Both the position numbers and the translations under genes were made by a program. DNA of 64,000 nt from Zopfochytrium polystomum (taxonomy: Eukaryota > Chytridiomycota > Chytridiomycetes > Chytridiales > Chytridiaceae). The notes under the pieces were generated by a model. It saw only the letters and a list, made by a program, of their open reading frames with translations, was not told the DNA's origin and searched no databases. The stretch covers positions 186,001 to 250,000 of the forward strand of contig JAIVFJ010000007.1 of assembly GCA_025765615.1 (NCBI GenBank), given 5' to 3'. Below are positions 1 to 11,046 of the stretch, piece after piece (position 1 is the stretch's first letter; each line of letters starts with the position of its first letter).

Positions 1-701
1 AATTGTCAGCTTGTTCATTGGATGAATTTGTCACTCATTCCGCGCGAGCGATTGTTCATAGCTGGCTCAACAAAACAACAAAGCACTCAGTCACACCTGT
101 AATTTCTTTCACCACCCGGAATTCTCGCAACCTTCTTCTTCCGTCACCTCTTTCTATTTTGCTTTTGTCACAGCCAACTTCTGTGGAGGCTGAACACTCC
201 AGAGCTGGGAACCCCTTGGAGGTTCAACGAGACCCTCAAGTTGTCTGATGGGAAATTTGTCACGCAACAACGTCGTGGTCGCTCTCCGTTGGGTTCTGAA
301 CCCAGCTGAAGTGAAAAATTGAACAGTGAGTCAAAGTCGCGAATCCGCAGTCCGCAGCCGCGAAAAAATTTGGCGACGCGCTCGACCGGCACTGAGTATA
401 AAAAGGGGCCTCCCCCGACCCTCCCTCCCAGATCGAACACGGTACTGCCTACCGCAGAACTGACAGACTAGTAAATGAGCTTCTATTGAAGCCAACTTGT
501 CTCGAGAAGCAATTGCTACTATTCTTGCCACTTGTGCCGAGAGTAGATTGTGTCAAATTTTTGAAACGGGGCCGGGTGTTGCGGCAGGAGGGGGACCCTG
601 CCCGTGCGCCTGGCCCCCCATTCCTTGTCACAAATGATGAAAAAGAAATAAAATTTCTGTCCCATGCATCACGTAATCCCTGTATAATGACTTGCCCCAC
701 T
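1..701. other. Left flank, no supported gene
   Basis: No open frame here looks like a conserved protein. The only clear signal is a TATA-like box near 397 followed by a pyrimidine-rich stretch. If a gene starts here, its first exons are not recognisable. Confidence 0.5.
397..406 (+). promoter_or_regulatory. TATA-like box
   Basis: The run TATAAAAAGG matches a strong TATA consensus and is followed by C/T-rich DNA of the kind found near transcription starts. It could drive the damaged Mga2/Spt23-like gene to the right, or be a relic. No coding start is identifiable just downstream: the ATG at 475 gives only a few codons. Confidence 0.35.
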
Positions 702-840
702 CAACGGCCAGCAAACACTTCCAGTACGTCGACATGCTGCTCCCTTAAACCAGCGGAGCCTACTTATATAGAATACTCAAACTGGGGCTCCTCAGGAGGC
801 GGGGGCTCGAAAATCTCCTGCAGCTTCTCCAGCGGGTTTC
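702..840 (-). pseudogene. Scrap of the 30-kb orphan gene
   Basis: On the minus strand this stretch matches the C-terminal coding part of the gene at 29999-30779. Shared peptides include LEKLQEI, PEEP-FE and MSTYWK, and DNA such as the block containing GTCGACATGCTGCTCC is nearly identical. The frame is broken by a stop and indels, and similarity fades out on both sides. It is a short decayed duplicate lying directly upstream of the damaged Mga2/Spt23-like gene, so it may mark the breakpoint that removed that gene's 5' end. Confidence 0.7.
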
Positions 841-1126
841 TTTTTCCACGTTGGAAACAAGGGAACCCGCCTTCTTTCAACTGATGAACCATCCAACTCC
901 TGGCAACTGGGAAATTGAACCCTCGCAAATCGCCTGAATTGCATTCATCGATGGATTGCCACAAAGTCTGCAAAGAGCGACGACCATCCTTCTTCCTCCA
1001 GGCTGACTTGGTCAGAGATTGCGCGGGATCATCCTTTTTTCCTGCTGCGCGACGTGAGCTTTCGCGGTCTCTTTGCTGTGGCGGGGGTGCTCCATTTGGG
1101 CATCTTGATGGCTTTGTCAAATAGTA

Positions 1127-3685
1127 AACCGCTTAAATTCCGGACGTGTTGTGTGCGCCTCTGATCCCACTCGCACGGTGCAGTTGTGCACGAGCTGCGC
1201 ACAGCGAGGGGTGGGTTGCCATTTCTCTTGTGCTGTGGAAGACCTAAGACTCTTATCATCAGCGCAAGCGCAGTCGGAAGACAGCCGAAGAGGATGCAGA
1301 GGACTTCCCAGGCCAGCAGATCGACCGAACGCTCCTATTCAGCTGCCCTGGGCATGTCGATTTCAGCAGTGGTGACACCATTCTACCCACGCGCATCGCA
1401 TGTTACTCTCGCCACCAGAATGAGAAGATTGGTTTTTGGTAAAACTTCAATTACCTCTGTGTTGCTTTTGTTGACTGATTCCTCACAGCGTTTACTTCGT
1501 CGGGAGAGACGCTTCTGGAAATGCTGTAGCGACAGGATTGACCCCTCCTGTTTTGATTACTGACGATCACAAAGCGGGAAGGCCAAAGGCCCAGAAAGGA
1601 CTAGAGACGATGTCTTCAAGCTGGAGCCACCAGCGTCCACGCCAGCATCCTCCAACCGTCCTGTCAAAGCTGAACCTCAATGCTCTCTTCCACCGGATGA
1701 CAATATGTCCACTTCCCTTTTCGCTTCTCCAATGTCGCCAGGCTCTATTGCGTTGTCGAACTTTATTAAAGATGATATGATGACAGCTGGAATGTCCCCA
1801 ACCCCATCTTCATCTCGTCGTTCTCCTACAGCTCCAATGCTTCAGCAGAACCCGTCCTCTTCAAGCACTTTTGAAGACGCTGCTCGCAGCAACCCTGTCT
1901 CAACAGTCCAGGGCGCTTTAGGGATATACGACACTTTCATGTTCGATGACTCGTTTGCCTCTGGTGGAGATGAAAGCGAACGACCTGCCAAACGCGCAAT
2001 GATGTCCCTCGGTGGTGATGAGTTCAACCATGCAGTCGCGGAAAATTTACTGGCTGCCTTAGGAGGCGAGGAGTTTGATGGCGGAAGTCTGAACGCTTTC
2101 CAAGTAATGATTGCATCTTCGACTGCGGCCAAAAAGAATGCGACTCCGCATTTGCAGCAGAGGCAAATGGCGCTAGAAGGCCTCTTCTCCGACTTTGCAA
2201 CTTCTCCCCTTAATGCCGAAACCCCATCACTCACCAATGGATTGACGACCCAAGTTCCTCCTACTACCACTTCTCCTGCACCAACCACTCCGACCCCAAC
2301 AATTCATCGGATTATTCCCTCATCTGGCCCTATGACGGGAGGCATTGAAGTTACTCTCCTTGGCTCGAACCTTCACCAAAATCTGACAGTTCTCTTTGGA
2401 GGTGTGCCTGCTGCGTCCTGGCACTCGTGGGGCTCCGGTTCAACACTGGTCTGCATCCTGCCTCCGTCGTCTACCCCAGGACCCGTGCCTGTAACCTTTA
2501 AGGAGCACCCTCTGACCTCCATTACGGCCATAGGCGAGGTGGTAGTCTTCACTTATCGGGATGAGACGGAAAGAGCGTTGATGGAGCTGGCACTGCAAGT
2601 GGTGGGGTTGAAGATGACAGGACGTTTGGAAGATGCAAGAGATGTGGCTATGAGGATTGTCAGCGATACTGCTAACAGGGGAGTCAGCAGTGGTACTGCT
2701 TCGTTGAACGGAAGTAGACGCTCTTGGAACACCTCCTCGCCTGAAGCGATTGCCTCAATGATGCAGCTTGTTCGAAGAATGTTTGGACTTGCAGCCGACT
2801 CGATGTCCCGGATCGACATTGAGTGCACTATCACAGACCTTTTGATGTCTCTAGAGTTCAGCGAGACTCTTGAGGTTGAAAGCAATGAATCCACTCAACC
2901 TAGCCATCTTGATGTCCGGACAAAAACTGGACGGCACTCTCTGCTTCATCTCGCTTGCATGATGAAAATGACAGCGCTAGTCAAGTACCTTGTCGGTTGT
3001 GATGACATTGACCTTGATGCTCGTGACGCATGGGGATTCACTCCGCTTCATTATGCGGCATGGAGTGGTGACCAAGGACTGTGTGTTCAATTGGTTCAAG
3101 GTTGGTACTGCAGTTCTCCTTTGTTAGTTCGTAGGACTAATAATTTTACTTTAGCCGGTGCATCACTGCTATTATCATCCCGCGATGGCTTCACAGTGGG
3201 TCACCTGGCTATAAAGGCAGGAATGAATTTGGTGGAGCTTGTGCGCGCCTGTTTCCCTGCGCCAGGACTGCCACTCGTCAACTGGAGATCCATGTCGTTG
3301 ACTTCGGCGAGAGCTCAAGAGATTGAAGAGAACGACGACGAAGCAGTACGAGTTCGACGATGATGAGGAAGAAGAGATGGAAGCTTTCAAATTCACTCCT
3401 ATTCTTGGACGAATCGCTGGAGACAAAAGCCACATGTCGGATTTGCAGCTGGTGGATGAGCCGCAGGTCGCCAACTTTGTTTCTGCAGAGACAATCGTTG
3501 CTCGAGATGCAGTTGCTTCAAGACCCATGCGAACCGTTTCATCCAATGTCTTGTCCTCTTACCATTCGTCGCCATTTGCCGCACCACTCAAACCGCCCAC
3601 AACTGAATCAGGAGGGCGAAATCGCCAGATGTTCTCTTTATTTGTTTTTGTCGAGTCTTTGGACTCTTCTCTCGCTTGTTTCTAG
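1127..3685 (+). CDS. Mga2/Spt23-like transcription factor, disrupted
   Basis: Mga2/Spt23 proteins are ER-anchored fungal transcription factors that control fatty-acid desaturase genes after proteolytic release. The conserved N-terminal block is seen as VVCASDPTRTVQLC, then LLFSCPGHVDFSSGDT and LTPPVLITDDHK, joined across introns 1211-1262 and 1439-1488. A Ser/Pro-rich linker follows, then an IPT/TIG domain (about 2300-2560), a helical region and two ankyrin repeats (about 2920-3240) split by intron 3101-3154, which has a GACTAAT branch site. Three oddities suggest damage. The part before the CASD motif is missing. The frame jumps between about 1574 and 1600 with no plausible intron. It jumps again near 3277-3340, where only a weak 43-nt intron could rescue it. 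A hydrophobic stretch near 3630-3740, in yet another frame, may be the lost membrane anchor. Base-call errors are an alternative explanation. Confidence 0.75.
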
Positions 3686-3755
3686 TTGTTTGCCTACCTT
3701 TGTATTCTTGGCTAAGTTGCTTCTTCAAATCCCTAGCTCCAAACCTGCTTTGTAA

Positions 3756-4377
3756 TGTTTTCAATACTGAAAGAGTGCTGGCTGGCTGGCTGGCTGTTCT
3801 GGGGCTTATCATAATGGAAGATCACAGTTGCTGTGTCGCAAATGCCTTGCTGTCTTGGGACCCCTTTCACGCCGCCTCTTCTTCAATTCGCTGGCCGCAC
3901 CGGCAACTCCACACCAAGCTCGCGCGGCCAACCATGCTTGCATCCCACTCGTCTCACATTCCACCAAGCAAGCAGACGTCCTGCTGCTTCAAGTTGCCGG
4001 TGTTCCATTTAGCCAAAACTCATTTTTGTTCAAGGAGACGTTATCCAGCCCACGAACAACTCAGCTGGTTCTGCTTGATAGTTGACCAGACAAGTAAATA
4101 CCCTCAAATTGAAGTGATTTTGTGAAGAATCGAACTGGCATGGTGACAAGTGGGATAATGAAGCTTTCCAAACGTGATGCAAAGCTGCTCTCCTTGCTAG
4201 CTTTCATGACTTTACCCATCAGCTCTTGTCCAGGGATGTGGAAATCCTGCTTTTGACGATATTCTTTGTCCAATGTGGCCATGTTTTCTAGTGGATGCCT
4301 GCAAGATGGAGACTTCCAACAGCCCAGTAGGAGCAGCTGAGTCGCTCCCCCCTCCACACTTTGGAACCATTTAGCAC
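3756..4377. other. Intergenic, no gene seen
   Basis: No open frame resembles a known family. Short GGCTGG repeats occur near 3780. Confidence 0.5.
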
Positions 4378-4990
4378 CATAATACAAGGAAATCCCCAAT
4401 CATTCACGCAGTGTTATTTCAATTACTTGTATGCAAATTCTACAAACACAAATAAATACTCCCATCAGTGATGCAATGCACCACTGGAAATTTTGACGCC
4501 TGCTGCCACCATCTGCTGCCAAATGCCCATCACCCAGGATTCCGTCCAGTCCGCCGACGTCTCTAGTTATTGTGGAGGGCTTTCCCTTGAATCAGTCAAA
4601 AAGTGAGCGGTGGCTGGTTGGTCAGCGACACTGCAGTTCGACTAGATCGAGGACGATGTCTTCATCGGGTGAGTTTCCAAAGGGTCCACAACTGGCTGCA
4701 GCGTTTGGAAGCTGTCTTGGTGGCGGAGATGATGCTGTTCAAAGAGGAGCTGGCATATCTCCAAATTCTCCTCTGTCAGCCGTAAATCGGCATGACCGCC
4801 AAATACAATTTGTTGGCTGTTTTCGATGTTTTTCACTTGTTTGAACCACTCGATCTTGCTTTTGTGGATGAGCAACTCAAATGTCCTTGCACCATCTACC
4901 TCCTTCTGGATGATTGTGAAGAAGTAATCTTCGAAAAGCTTATGGACATCTTGTGACAGCAGGACACCGTTTGTCACGTCATATCCCATC
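4378..4990 (-). pseudogene. HNH_2 family copy 1, 3' fragment
   Basis: On the minus strand the peptide NGVLLSQDVHKLFED, then FELLIHKSKIEWFKQVK and LLFEQHH, matches the C-terminal half of the family member at 28.5-29.6 kb. Similarity runs on through the stop region and about 50 bp of 3' flank ending near 4378. The N-terminal part of the HNH fold, with the first catalytic His in the CHI motif, is absent: the copy stops at about 4988 against a GA-rich microsatellite. A stop interrupts the tail (ends MKTSSSI). The fragment cannot be a working nuclease. Confidence 0.8.
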
Positions 4991-5009
4991 CTTTGCCGCA
5001 AGAAGAGGT

Positions 5010-5096
5010 TGGAGAGAGGTTGGAGAGAGGGAGAGAGGAGAGAGAGAGAGAGAGAGGGGAGAGAGAGAGAGAAGGAGAAAGAGAGGAGAGGGCAGT
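5010..5096. repeat. GA-rich microsatellite
   Basis: Nearly uninterrupted GA dinucleotides with GGAGA variants. It abuts the truncated end of HNH family copy 1. Confidence 0.9.
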
Positions 5097-5519
5097 CCAA
5101 AGAATGCCAAAGCACAAACCCTGCTTGAAGAACCAGAAACCGTCTTGCGATCGACCCGTGAGAGTGCTTACTATTAAAAAAAAAAAGGGTGGGGAGGGAG
5201 GAGGAGGGCTTGAACGAAGCCGTCCACCCCATCGCAAACAATGACCAACGCCGTCCGCAGATGCGACGTCGACAACCGGAAAAAGAGCGGGACGAGGGTG
5301 GTTACAAGGGGGACCCGACAAGAGGAAGGATAGCAACAACCCCCATCGCCCAGCGCCCATTCACGCCCGCACGGACGCGCCCTCTCCGCGCGCGGGACTC
5401 CTGTGTGTTGTTGACACATGCAAACCCGCCCCCCAACTTCCATCGGTTCGAGCTTTGGTTCAACACCGTTTTTTGATTCGAGAGGGTCGGTCAAGGCACG
5501 GCCGAGAAGCATTTTGCAG
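5097..5519. other. Upstream region of the ankyrin gene
   Basis: No separate gene is seen. An A10 run lies near 5176. GC content rises sharply towards the ankyrin start. Confidence 0.4.
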
Positions 5520-7841
5520 ATGGTGAGAACTCGTCGCCGGGCTGCCGTCGCTGCTGCCTCTGCCCCTGCCGCCCTCGCCGCCGTCGCCACCACCGCCGTG
5601 ACTGATGGCGAACGGGACGAAGGCGGTATCGAAGACCCGCAGAAGAACTCGGCGCCACCAGGCAGCGAGGCACCCACCCCGCGGTCAAATCCGCATCTCC
5701 CACATGCAAAGCGGAAAGCAAACGATGCCGGGCATGCCGGCGACGATCACACCAACCATTGCGAGCCCCCGTCGTCGTCGTCTTCTCCGCCGCGCACGCG
5801 GACGACAAAGGCCGCCCATCGGTCTCTCTGGGACACCCTGTCCGTCGAGCTTCAGCATATGATCCTGCAGGCGACCGACTTTGCCACCAGGCTGATGAAC
5901 GGACTCCCTGCGTCGCGCCCGCGGCGCCAAACGCCCGAGCAAGACCGCGCCGTCTGGTGCCAAGTGTTCGACGGCGACTGGGTGCCGCCGCGCTCCGCCG
6001 AGCCCGTGCTGCGGCCGCACGCCACGCTTGAGCACTGCGGGCACCGCGACTTTTGGCGCGTCCGCTCGCGCGACATGTTTTCGTACGTCCGCCGCCAGGA
6101 ACGGCTGTCGTTGGCCGCCAAACGCGGGCTCGTGGAGGTCGCACTGCGGAACGGCTGGTTGGACCTCTTGGACGGGCCGGATGGCCTGGAAGTCACGGCA
6201 GCGGAGATTGGCAGAGCCGACCTGTCCGTCGACACGATCGAGTCTCTTTTGCGCTACTTTCGATTCGGGTTGAGCCTTGCCCTGGCGGAGGGATGCGCAG
6301 CGACGGGCCGGATCGAGACCATCCAATGGTTGTGGTCGCGCCCGAGGATGCCGGGCCGATGGAAGAAATCGATCATGGACATTGCGGCCGGAGAGGGCCA
6401 CCTTCCGCTTGTCGAGTGGCTGCACGTCAACGTGCCAACCGGTTGCACTGCAGCGGCAATGGACTCTGCGGCGGAAAACGGGCACCTTGAGGTCGTGGAG
6501 TTTCTTCACCGCAACAGTATGGAAGGATGCACGGGGCGGGCTTTGAACGGTGCTGTCGCGAACGGCCATATTTCGGTTGCCCGATTTCTCTTTGAAGCCA
6601 CCAGAGTCTCGACCGTGGCTGGGGATGGACTGTACAAGGCCGCAGCGAAAGGATACCTTGAGATGATCAAAATGGCTCTCGATAGGGGTGCTTTTGTGAG
6701 AGATGAATTAATGCTGTATTCGGCTGCCTGCGGCGGCCACCTTGATGTGGTCAAATTCTTCAACGACCGTGTCCGTATCTGTGGAGCTAGGGTAATGAGC
6801 GGTGCCGCTTCCGGCGGACATCTGGAAGTGGTGAAGTTCTTGCACAGTCATCGGCCAGAAGGGTTCACGGACGACGCCATGAACAACGCAGCGCAAAACG
6901 GTCACCTGGACGTTGTCGAATTCCTCCACAGCCGAAACGAACGGTGCACTCGCTTTGACGGCGCCCTGCTAAACGGCTACATTGACGTTGTCAAGTTTTT
7001 CATCGAAAAGCGAAACCAATACCCCCCAAACAGCGCAATCACACATGCCCTCTTCAACGCCGGCGGATACTCAAACACGGCCTATCGATACGTTTCTCCA
7101 GACGCCGCCGCAGCCGTGTTTGAGCTCAACCTCCACAAGCGCCTTTCGGTTCAGGACGTGATCCTTGCGCCGGCCGACGCCCCGCCCGAGCGCCTCGCGC
7201 GACTGCTGGAGGACTGGACCGACGCCGCGCGTCGCGACCTGGCCCTGTCCGCCGCAACGGTCGGATGCAGCGCCGTCCTGTCCGTCCTGCAAACCCGCTG
7301 GCCCGAATCGCTCGAGGCCGTGTCGCTCGACCTGTTCCTGCACCCCGCGCAGACCCCAGGCCCGCCGCGCTCGTGGCTGCCCCATCGCCGCTCCCTCGCT
7401 GCCGCCGACGCCGCCCGCGCCGCAGTGCTGGAATGCCTCTTTCGCGCTCGCCCCGCGCTGTTTTCCGCCGCCCCCGCCGGCGACCCCGACGCCAACCTCG
7501 ACCCCGACGCTGCGGCCAAGCTGGCCGCCGTCGTCGATGCCGCCGTCGACCGTGGCAACTTTGCCGTCCTCGCGTGGTTCGCCCGACGCGCGCCCGACGC
7601 GTTTGCCGCGCACCCGCGCTGCCGGGTACTCCGCGGCGACGGCGGCGAGCCGGCCACCGAGGCCGTGGAGCTGATGGCGGCGTGCAAAGTCGCGTGGCCA
7701 TACGAAGGCGTCATCATTGCGGGAAAGAAAAAGTGCCGGCAAGCCCTGCAGTGGCTGCGCGAGACTTATGGCGCAACAGATCCAAAGGTGGAGCAGCGCG
7801 CAAAGTGGTACTTGCAGCGCATGCCAAAGGGAGGGCGGTGA
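5520..7841 (+). CDS. Ankyrin-repeat protein, 773 aa, one exon
   Basis: The start at 5520 (MVRTRRRAAV) is preferred over an in-frame ATG at 5418 because the latter adds only low-complexity residues. Residues 1-110 are Ala/Arg/Ser-rich. A short helix (LWDTLSVELQHMILQATDF, about 105-123) resembles an F-box-like entry segment, which would fit a substrate receptor of an SCF ligase, but this is weak. From about residue 180 to 500 there are roughly ten irregular repeats with the core A-NGHLEVVEFLH, the ankyrin style seen in chytrids, oomycetes and large DNA viruses. The last 270 residues are very GC-rich and Ala/Asp/Pro-rich with no clear fold, possibly degenerate repeats. Partner and role are unknown. 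No intron is needed. It lies between the HNH fragment and a convergent membrane-protein gene. Confidence 0.85.
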   Translation: MVRTRRRAAVAAASAPAALAAVATTAVTDGERDEGGIEDPQKNSAPPGSEAPTPRSNPHLPHAKRKANDAGHAGDDHTNHCEPPSSSSSPPRTRTTKAAHRSLWDTLSVELQHMILQATDFATRLMNGLPASRPRRQTPEQDRAVWCQVFDGDWVPPRSAEPVLRPHATLEHCGHRDFWRVRSRDMFSYVRRQERLSLAAKRGLVEVALRNGWLDLLDGPDGLEVTAAEIGRADLSVDTIESLLRYFRFGLSLALAEGCAATGRIETIQWLWSRPRMPGRWKKSIMDIAAGEGHLPLVEWLHVNVPTGCTAAAMDSAAENGHLEVVEFLHRNSMEGCTGRALNGAVANGHISVARFLFEATRVSTVAGDGLYKAAAKGYLEMIKMALDRGAFVRDELMLYSAACGGHLDVVKFFNDRVRICGARVMSGAASGGHLEVVKFLHSHRPEGFTDDAMNNAAQNGHLDVVEFLHSRNERCTRFDGALLNGYIDVVKFFIEKRNQYPPNSAITHALFNAGGYSNTAYRYVSPDAAAAVFELNLHKRLSVQDVILAPADAPPERLARLLEDWTDAARRDLALSAATVGCSAVLSVLQTRWPESLEAVSLDLFLHPAQTPGPPRSWLPHRRSLAAADAARAAVLECLFRARPALFSAAPAGDPDANLDPDAAAKLAAVVDAAVDRGNFAVLAWFARRAPDAFAAHPRCRVLRGDGGEPATEAVELMAACKVAWPYEGVIIAGKKKCRQALQWLRETYGATDPKVEQRAKWYLQRMPKGGR

Positions 7842-8277
7842 TACTGTTGTTACGCATTTTTTCAAAAAAAAAAAAAAAAACAAAAAAAAAACGAATCCTT
7901 TGTACAGTTAAATACAACCCTGTCCAGTTGCACACTGCCTCAAATACCCGCACTTTGACTCCATCAAAGACGACGCCTCCTCCAACAGAATGGACGTTGC
8001 CACTTGAGGCTGCAATTATATATATATATATTTTTTTTTTATTTTATTTTTTTTTTTTGAGCTGTCAGGGCGCGGACTTTGAACTCAGACCGACCAGATG
8101 CCCAACCACCTTCACGCTGGGGAACCGATTTCTCAACCGCAAGCGACAGCAAACATGCAAAACCGAGCAAAACAAAAGGGGCTCAACACTTTCCAAAGCC
8201 CCGTCATGTTTTACTGAGACACGCAATTAATAATATATAGCATAACAGAGATTGCCAAACACCCCCCAACGGCCATT
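7842..8277. other. Convergent 3' intergenic region
   Basis: Lies between two convergent genes. It holds an A18 run interrupted by one C (7865-7890), a TA repeat running into T-rich DNA (about 8017-8060), and no open frame of interest. Confidence 0.6.
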
Positions 8278-10083
8278 TTACATGTTTCCTGCGTCAGACA
8301 GCGACGGACTCCGCCCGCTGTAGTCGCCGTCGCCACCCACAAAGCTCGGCGGCGCCTCAAACGGCTGATACACCGTGTGGCCGAACCGTGGGAATCCGTC
8401 GAACAGGGCGTCGGCCCGGCTCGGCCGCCGCCCCGTCGATGCTCTCCTCCCGCGCACACCGCCATCGCGCGCAGCCGCGTTCCTGTCTTGTTTCCTTCCG
8501 TCGCCGACGACGCCGACGCCAGCACTGCCGCCGCCGCCGGCCATCGTGAACATGATGCTGTGCACCACTCTGGTAATGTCCCAGGTGTGAAACACCATTG
8601 CGGCGACCGCCACAACCAGCAGCGCAGCGCCCGACATGAGCAGAATCAGGAGCGCGGCAGTGGGTCCGAGGAAGGGGATGCGAAAGCAGATGATGTGGAG
8701 GGCGGTGAAGACGACGGGGCCGGCGTAGGTGCACAGAAGAGCTCCGGTAACTGCAGCTGCAAGCGCTCGAAGTTCAGACTGGCGGAACAGGCGAGCGATC
8801 CGCACTCGGTTGACCGAGGCGAGGTGCCCCAGAGAGGCGGCAAGGGCCAGCAAAAGAATTGAAGAAGGGTAGGAGCCTAACGATTGACGGAGGAGGATGC
8901 TGATGGAGCCAATGACCGGAAAGATGTGGAGAAGGACGAAAATCAACACTGAGCATCCGGCCGTCCATGTAAGCTGTATGTGGAAGGGTTCCGTCTCAGG
9001 GGCCAGCGCGGCGTTGGCCTTGAGCTCCTCAAGTGTCGAACGCCGCCGTATCCGTTTTCGTGGTCCCCGCTGGCTAGACTGCCGCAACTCTTCGAAAGAT
9101 TTTGCCCGGCCCTGGACCGTGGTGGGTGCAAGTAAAGGTTCCAGCAGCGGGGTCTGTTCGGCAACGGTAGCGACGGACTCCCACTCCTTGGCGCTGTTCA
9201 TGGTTGGGGACATTGGTCGCGGCTTGGTGACTCCATCGAGCAATACTGAGCCCGATGCATCGCCCTCTTCCTCCGAGTCCTCCCATTCATTGGCGTCTCT
9301 TGGCACAAACGTCGCGCCCAGGTCAAACTGCCGATCTGCCCAGGGAGACAGGTGCTCACTCCCGGCATCCAGCACCGTCAGAAAGTCCGAGTCATCGCGG
9401 TCCGCCTTTGGTACGCCGGCTGCCGCGACCAATCCTCCCTCCCGTGGAGCCCGGTACGAGACAGCCTCGTTCGCGTCCGACCAGGGCTTCAGAAAGTCGT
9501 CACCGTCGCGGGCGCTGGCGCCGGCGCCATGTCCGGGCGTGACGGACAGATGCAGGGACGGACGGTAGTCCACGTTGAGAGTTCGTGGCGACGAATGGAC
9601 AATGTTCAATCGGTTGGTGTTTGCGCTGCGCGGCGATGCTCCGAGCAGGCCGCCGCCGCCGCCGCCCGCCGTCGCCACCCCCGCCGCAGAGGTCGATCCG
9701 TGCGCGGACTTCCAGTACGGCTGCGGGAAGTCTGACGACCGGAAGGTCGGGGTGGAGTGCAGATCGTGGCGATGTGAGTGCCACACGAGGCCTGCGGAGC
9801 GGGCGCGTCCGTCCTGCGGGACGGCGGAGCGAAGTGCGCCGGGATCGAGCTCGGCAAAGGAGTGGGAGTCGAGGGATGCGGCCAGAGACGATGCGGAGGA
9901 CACTGAGAACGATGACAGGGCAGTGCCCGTCGGCGAGAGGAGGGTCGACGAAGCTCTGGAAGAAGGCGAGTATGGAGGGGGGTCTGCCGCGGAGGACGAG
10001 GACGAGGAGTTGGGGTGTTTCTGCTTGGCCATTTTCGGGGCGGCGGCGGCGGCCCACTCGTTCTGGTCGTAAGATTGCGGCAT
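8278..10083 (-). CDS. Multi-pass membrane protein, family not recognised
   Basis: A single open frame of 601 aa. An alternative start at residue 18 (MAKQKHPNS) is possible. Residues 1-350 are Ser/Pro/Gly-rich and probably disordered and cytosolic, with a basic patch near 330-345 (RKRIRRRS). Four to five hydrophobic segments follow: about 368-390 (WTAGCSVLIFVLLHIFP), 398-418, 432-460, 468-492 and a short one after it. The tail is again Gly/Arg/Ser-rich. I recognise no family. The layout (long disordered N-terminus, compact helical bundle) would suit a fungal plasma-membrane or vacuolar protein. The frame is convincing because of its length, intact reading and strong amino-acid bias change at the membrane block. 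Confidence 0.75.
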   Translation of the reverse strand: MPQSYDQNEWAAAAAPKMAKQKHPNSSSSSSAADPPPYSPSSRASSTLLSPTGTALSSFSVSSASSLAASLDSHSFAELDPGALRSAVPQDGRARSAGLVWHSHRHDLHSTPTFRSSDFPQPYWKSAHGSTSAAGVATAGGGGGGLLGASPRSANTNRLNIVHSSPRTLNVDYRPSLHLSVTPGHGAGASARDGDDFLKPWSDANEAVSYRAPREGGLVAAAGVPKADRDDSDFLTVLDAGSEHLSPWADRQFDLGATFVPRDANEWEDSEEEGDASGSVLLDGVTKPRPMSPTMNSAKEWESVATVAEQTPLLEPLLAPTTVQGRAKSFEELRQSSQRGPRKRIRRRSTLEELKANAALAPETEPFHIQLTWTAGCSVLIFVLLHIFPVIGSISILLRQSLGSYPSSILLLALAASLGHLASVNRVRIARLFRQSELRALAAAVTGALLCTYAGPVVFTALHIICFRIPFLGPTAALLILLMSGAALLVVAVAAMVFHTWDITRVVHSIMFTMAGGGGSAGVGVVGDGRKQDRNAAARDGGVRGRRASTGRRPSRADALFDGFPRFGHTVYQPFEAPPSFVGGDGDYSGRSPSLSDAGNM

Positions 10084-11004
10084 TCAAAAGGCGGGAAGGA
10101 GGTGTTAAGGTCGGCTATTCTCGCATGCGAGATGGGGGGTGAGGTGGGGCTGGCTTTGCAGGGCGGGGGCCAGACGAGGCCCAAGCGATCCGATTTGGTG
10201 GCGGTGGTGGTGGTGGCGGCGTCTCTTTTCTGTGATCCAGCTCCCAGCGAGGGGTGATTTCAGGAAGCTTGGCCCAGTAAATACGTGAAGTCATTTGAAT
10301 CAAGTCCAACACAGCCAATACTATTGGGCCACCGCACCCCACATTGCGAAACGAGCTCGTGGTTTCGTGGTTCCACTCGTGGGAGACGACCTCGGTTCAA
10401 CAATAATATATCGTTGTCGTTTGCAAGATCGTCTGAGCACCCATCGATGACGGTGCGCTGCATATGCTACTCCAACATCTGCCATTGGCCTCTACCAAGC
10501 GCAGCGCCTGAACCCACTAGCTTGATTCTCGATGTACTCGGTGATTTCCAGATGTGCTCGAGGGTTGTGACGAAGGCATCGAGGGCTGCGGTTCATTGCC
10601 GTCACCACCGATCCAACTGTTGTTGGCTTGGGCGGCTGCACAAGCAGCAACGCCGCATGGTGAGGAAACCAACTGCACCCTGGAGGCCCTCGTCACCGGC
10701 GTCTGGTACATCTAGAAATCTGGCTTGTTGGTGTTCAGGCGCTATGCTCAGGCTGGTGGAGGCCGACAGGAGAAGTGCGTGATCGCGTAGTATTTATTTG
10801 TTTTTGGAGGAACTTTTTCCAGACAATTCATTGCGCAAAGAGATAGTCAGTTTCAGTGGGTGAAAATTGGCCTGCAAGTCAAACTGGTCGAACAGAAATT
10901 TTTTGTCCGCTTGCGATTGCGCTCTCGCTCACCAGGTCGGAAAGCGACCGGAAAGCGACCGGGAGGCGGGAAGAAAGGCGACGGAGGCCAGGGAGGCATT
11001 CTTT

Positions 11005-11006
<2 letters not shown>

Positions 11007-11045
<39 letters not shown>
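11007..11045. repeat. Poly-T run, 39 bases
   Basis: Uninterrupted T run in intergenic DNA. Its length should be read with caution because homopolymers are error-prone in sequencing. Confidence 0.9.

Positions 11046-11046
<1 letters not shown>

Noticed and set aside
5685..6569. 294-codon antisense frame in the ankyrin gene
   Set aside because: Shadow of GC-rich ankyrin coding DNA.
10285..10782. 165-codon plus-strand frame in the intergenic region
   Set aside because: No family resemblance, no neighbouring splice or promoter support.
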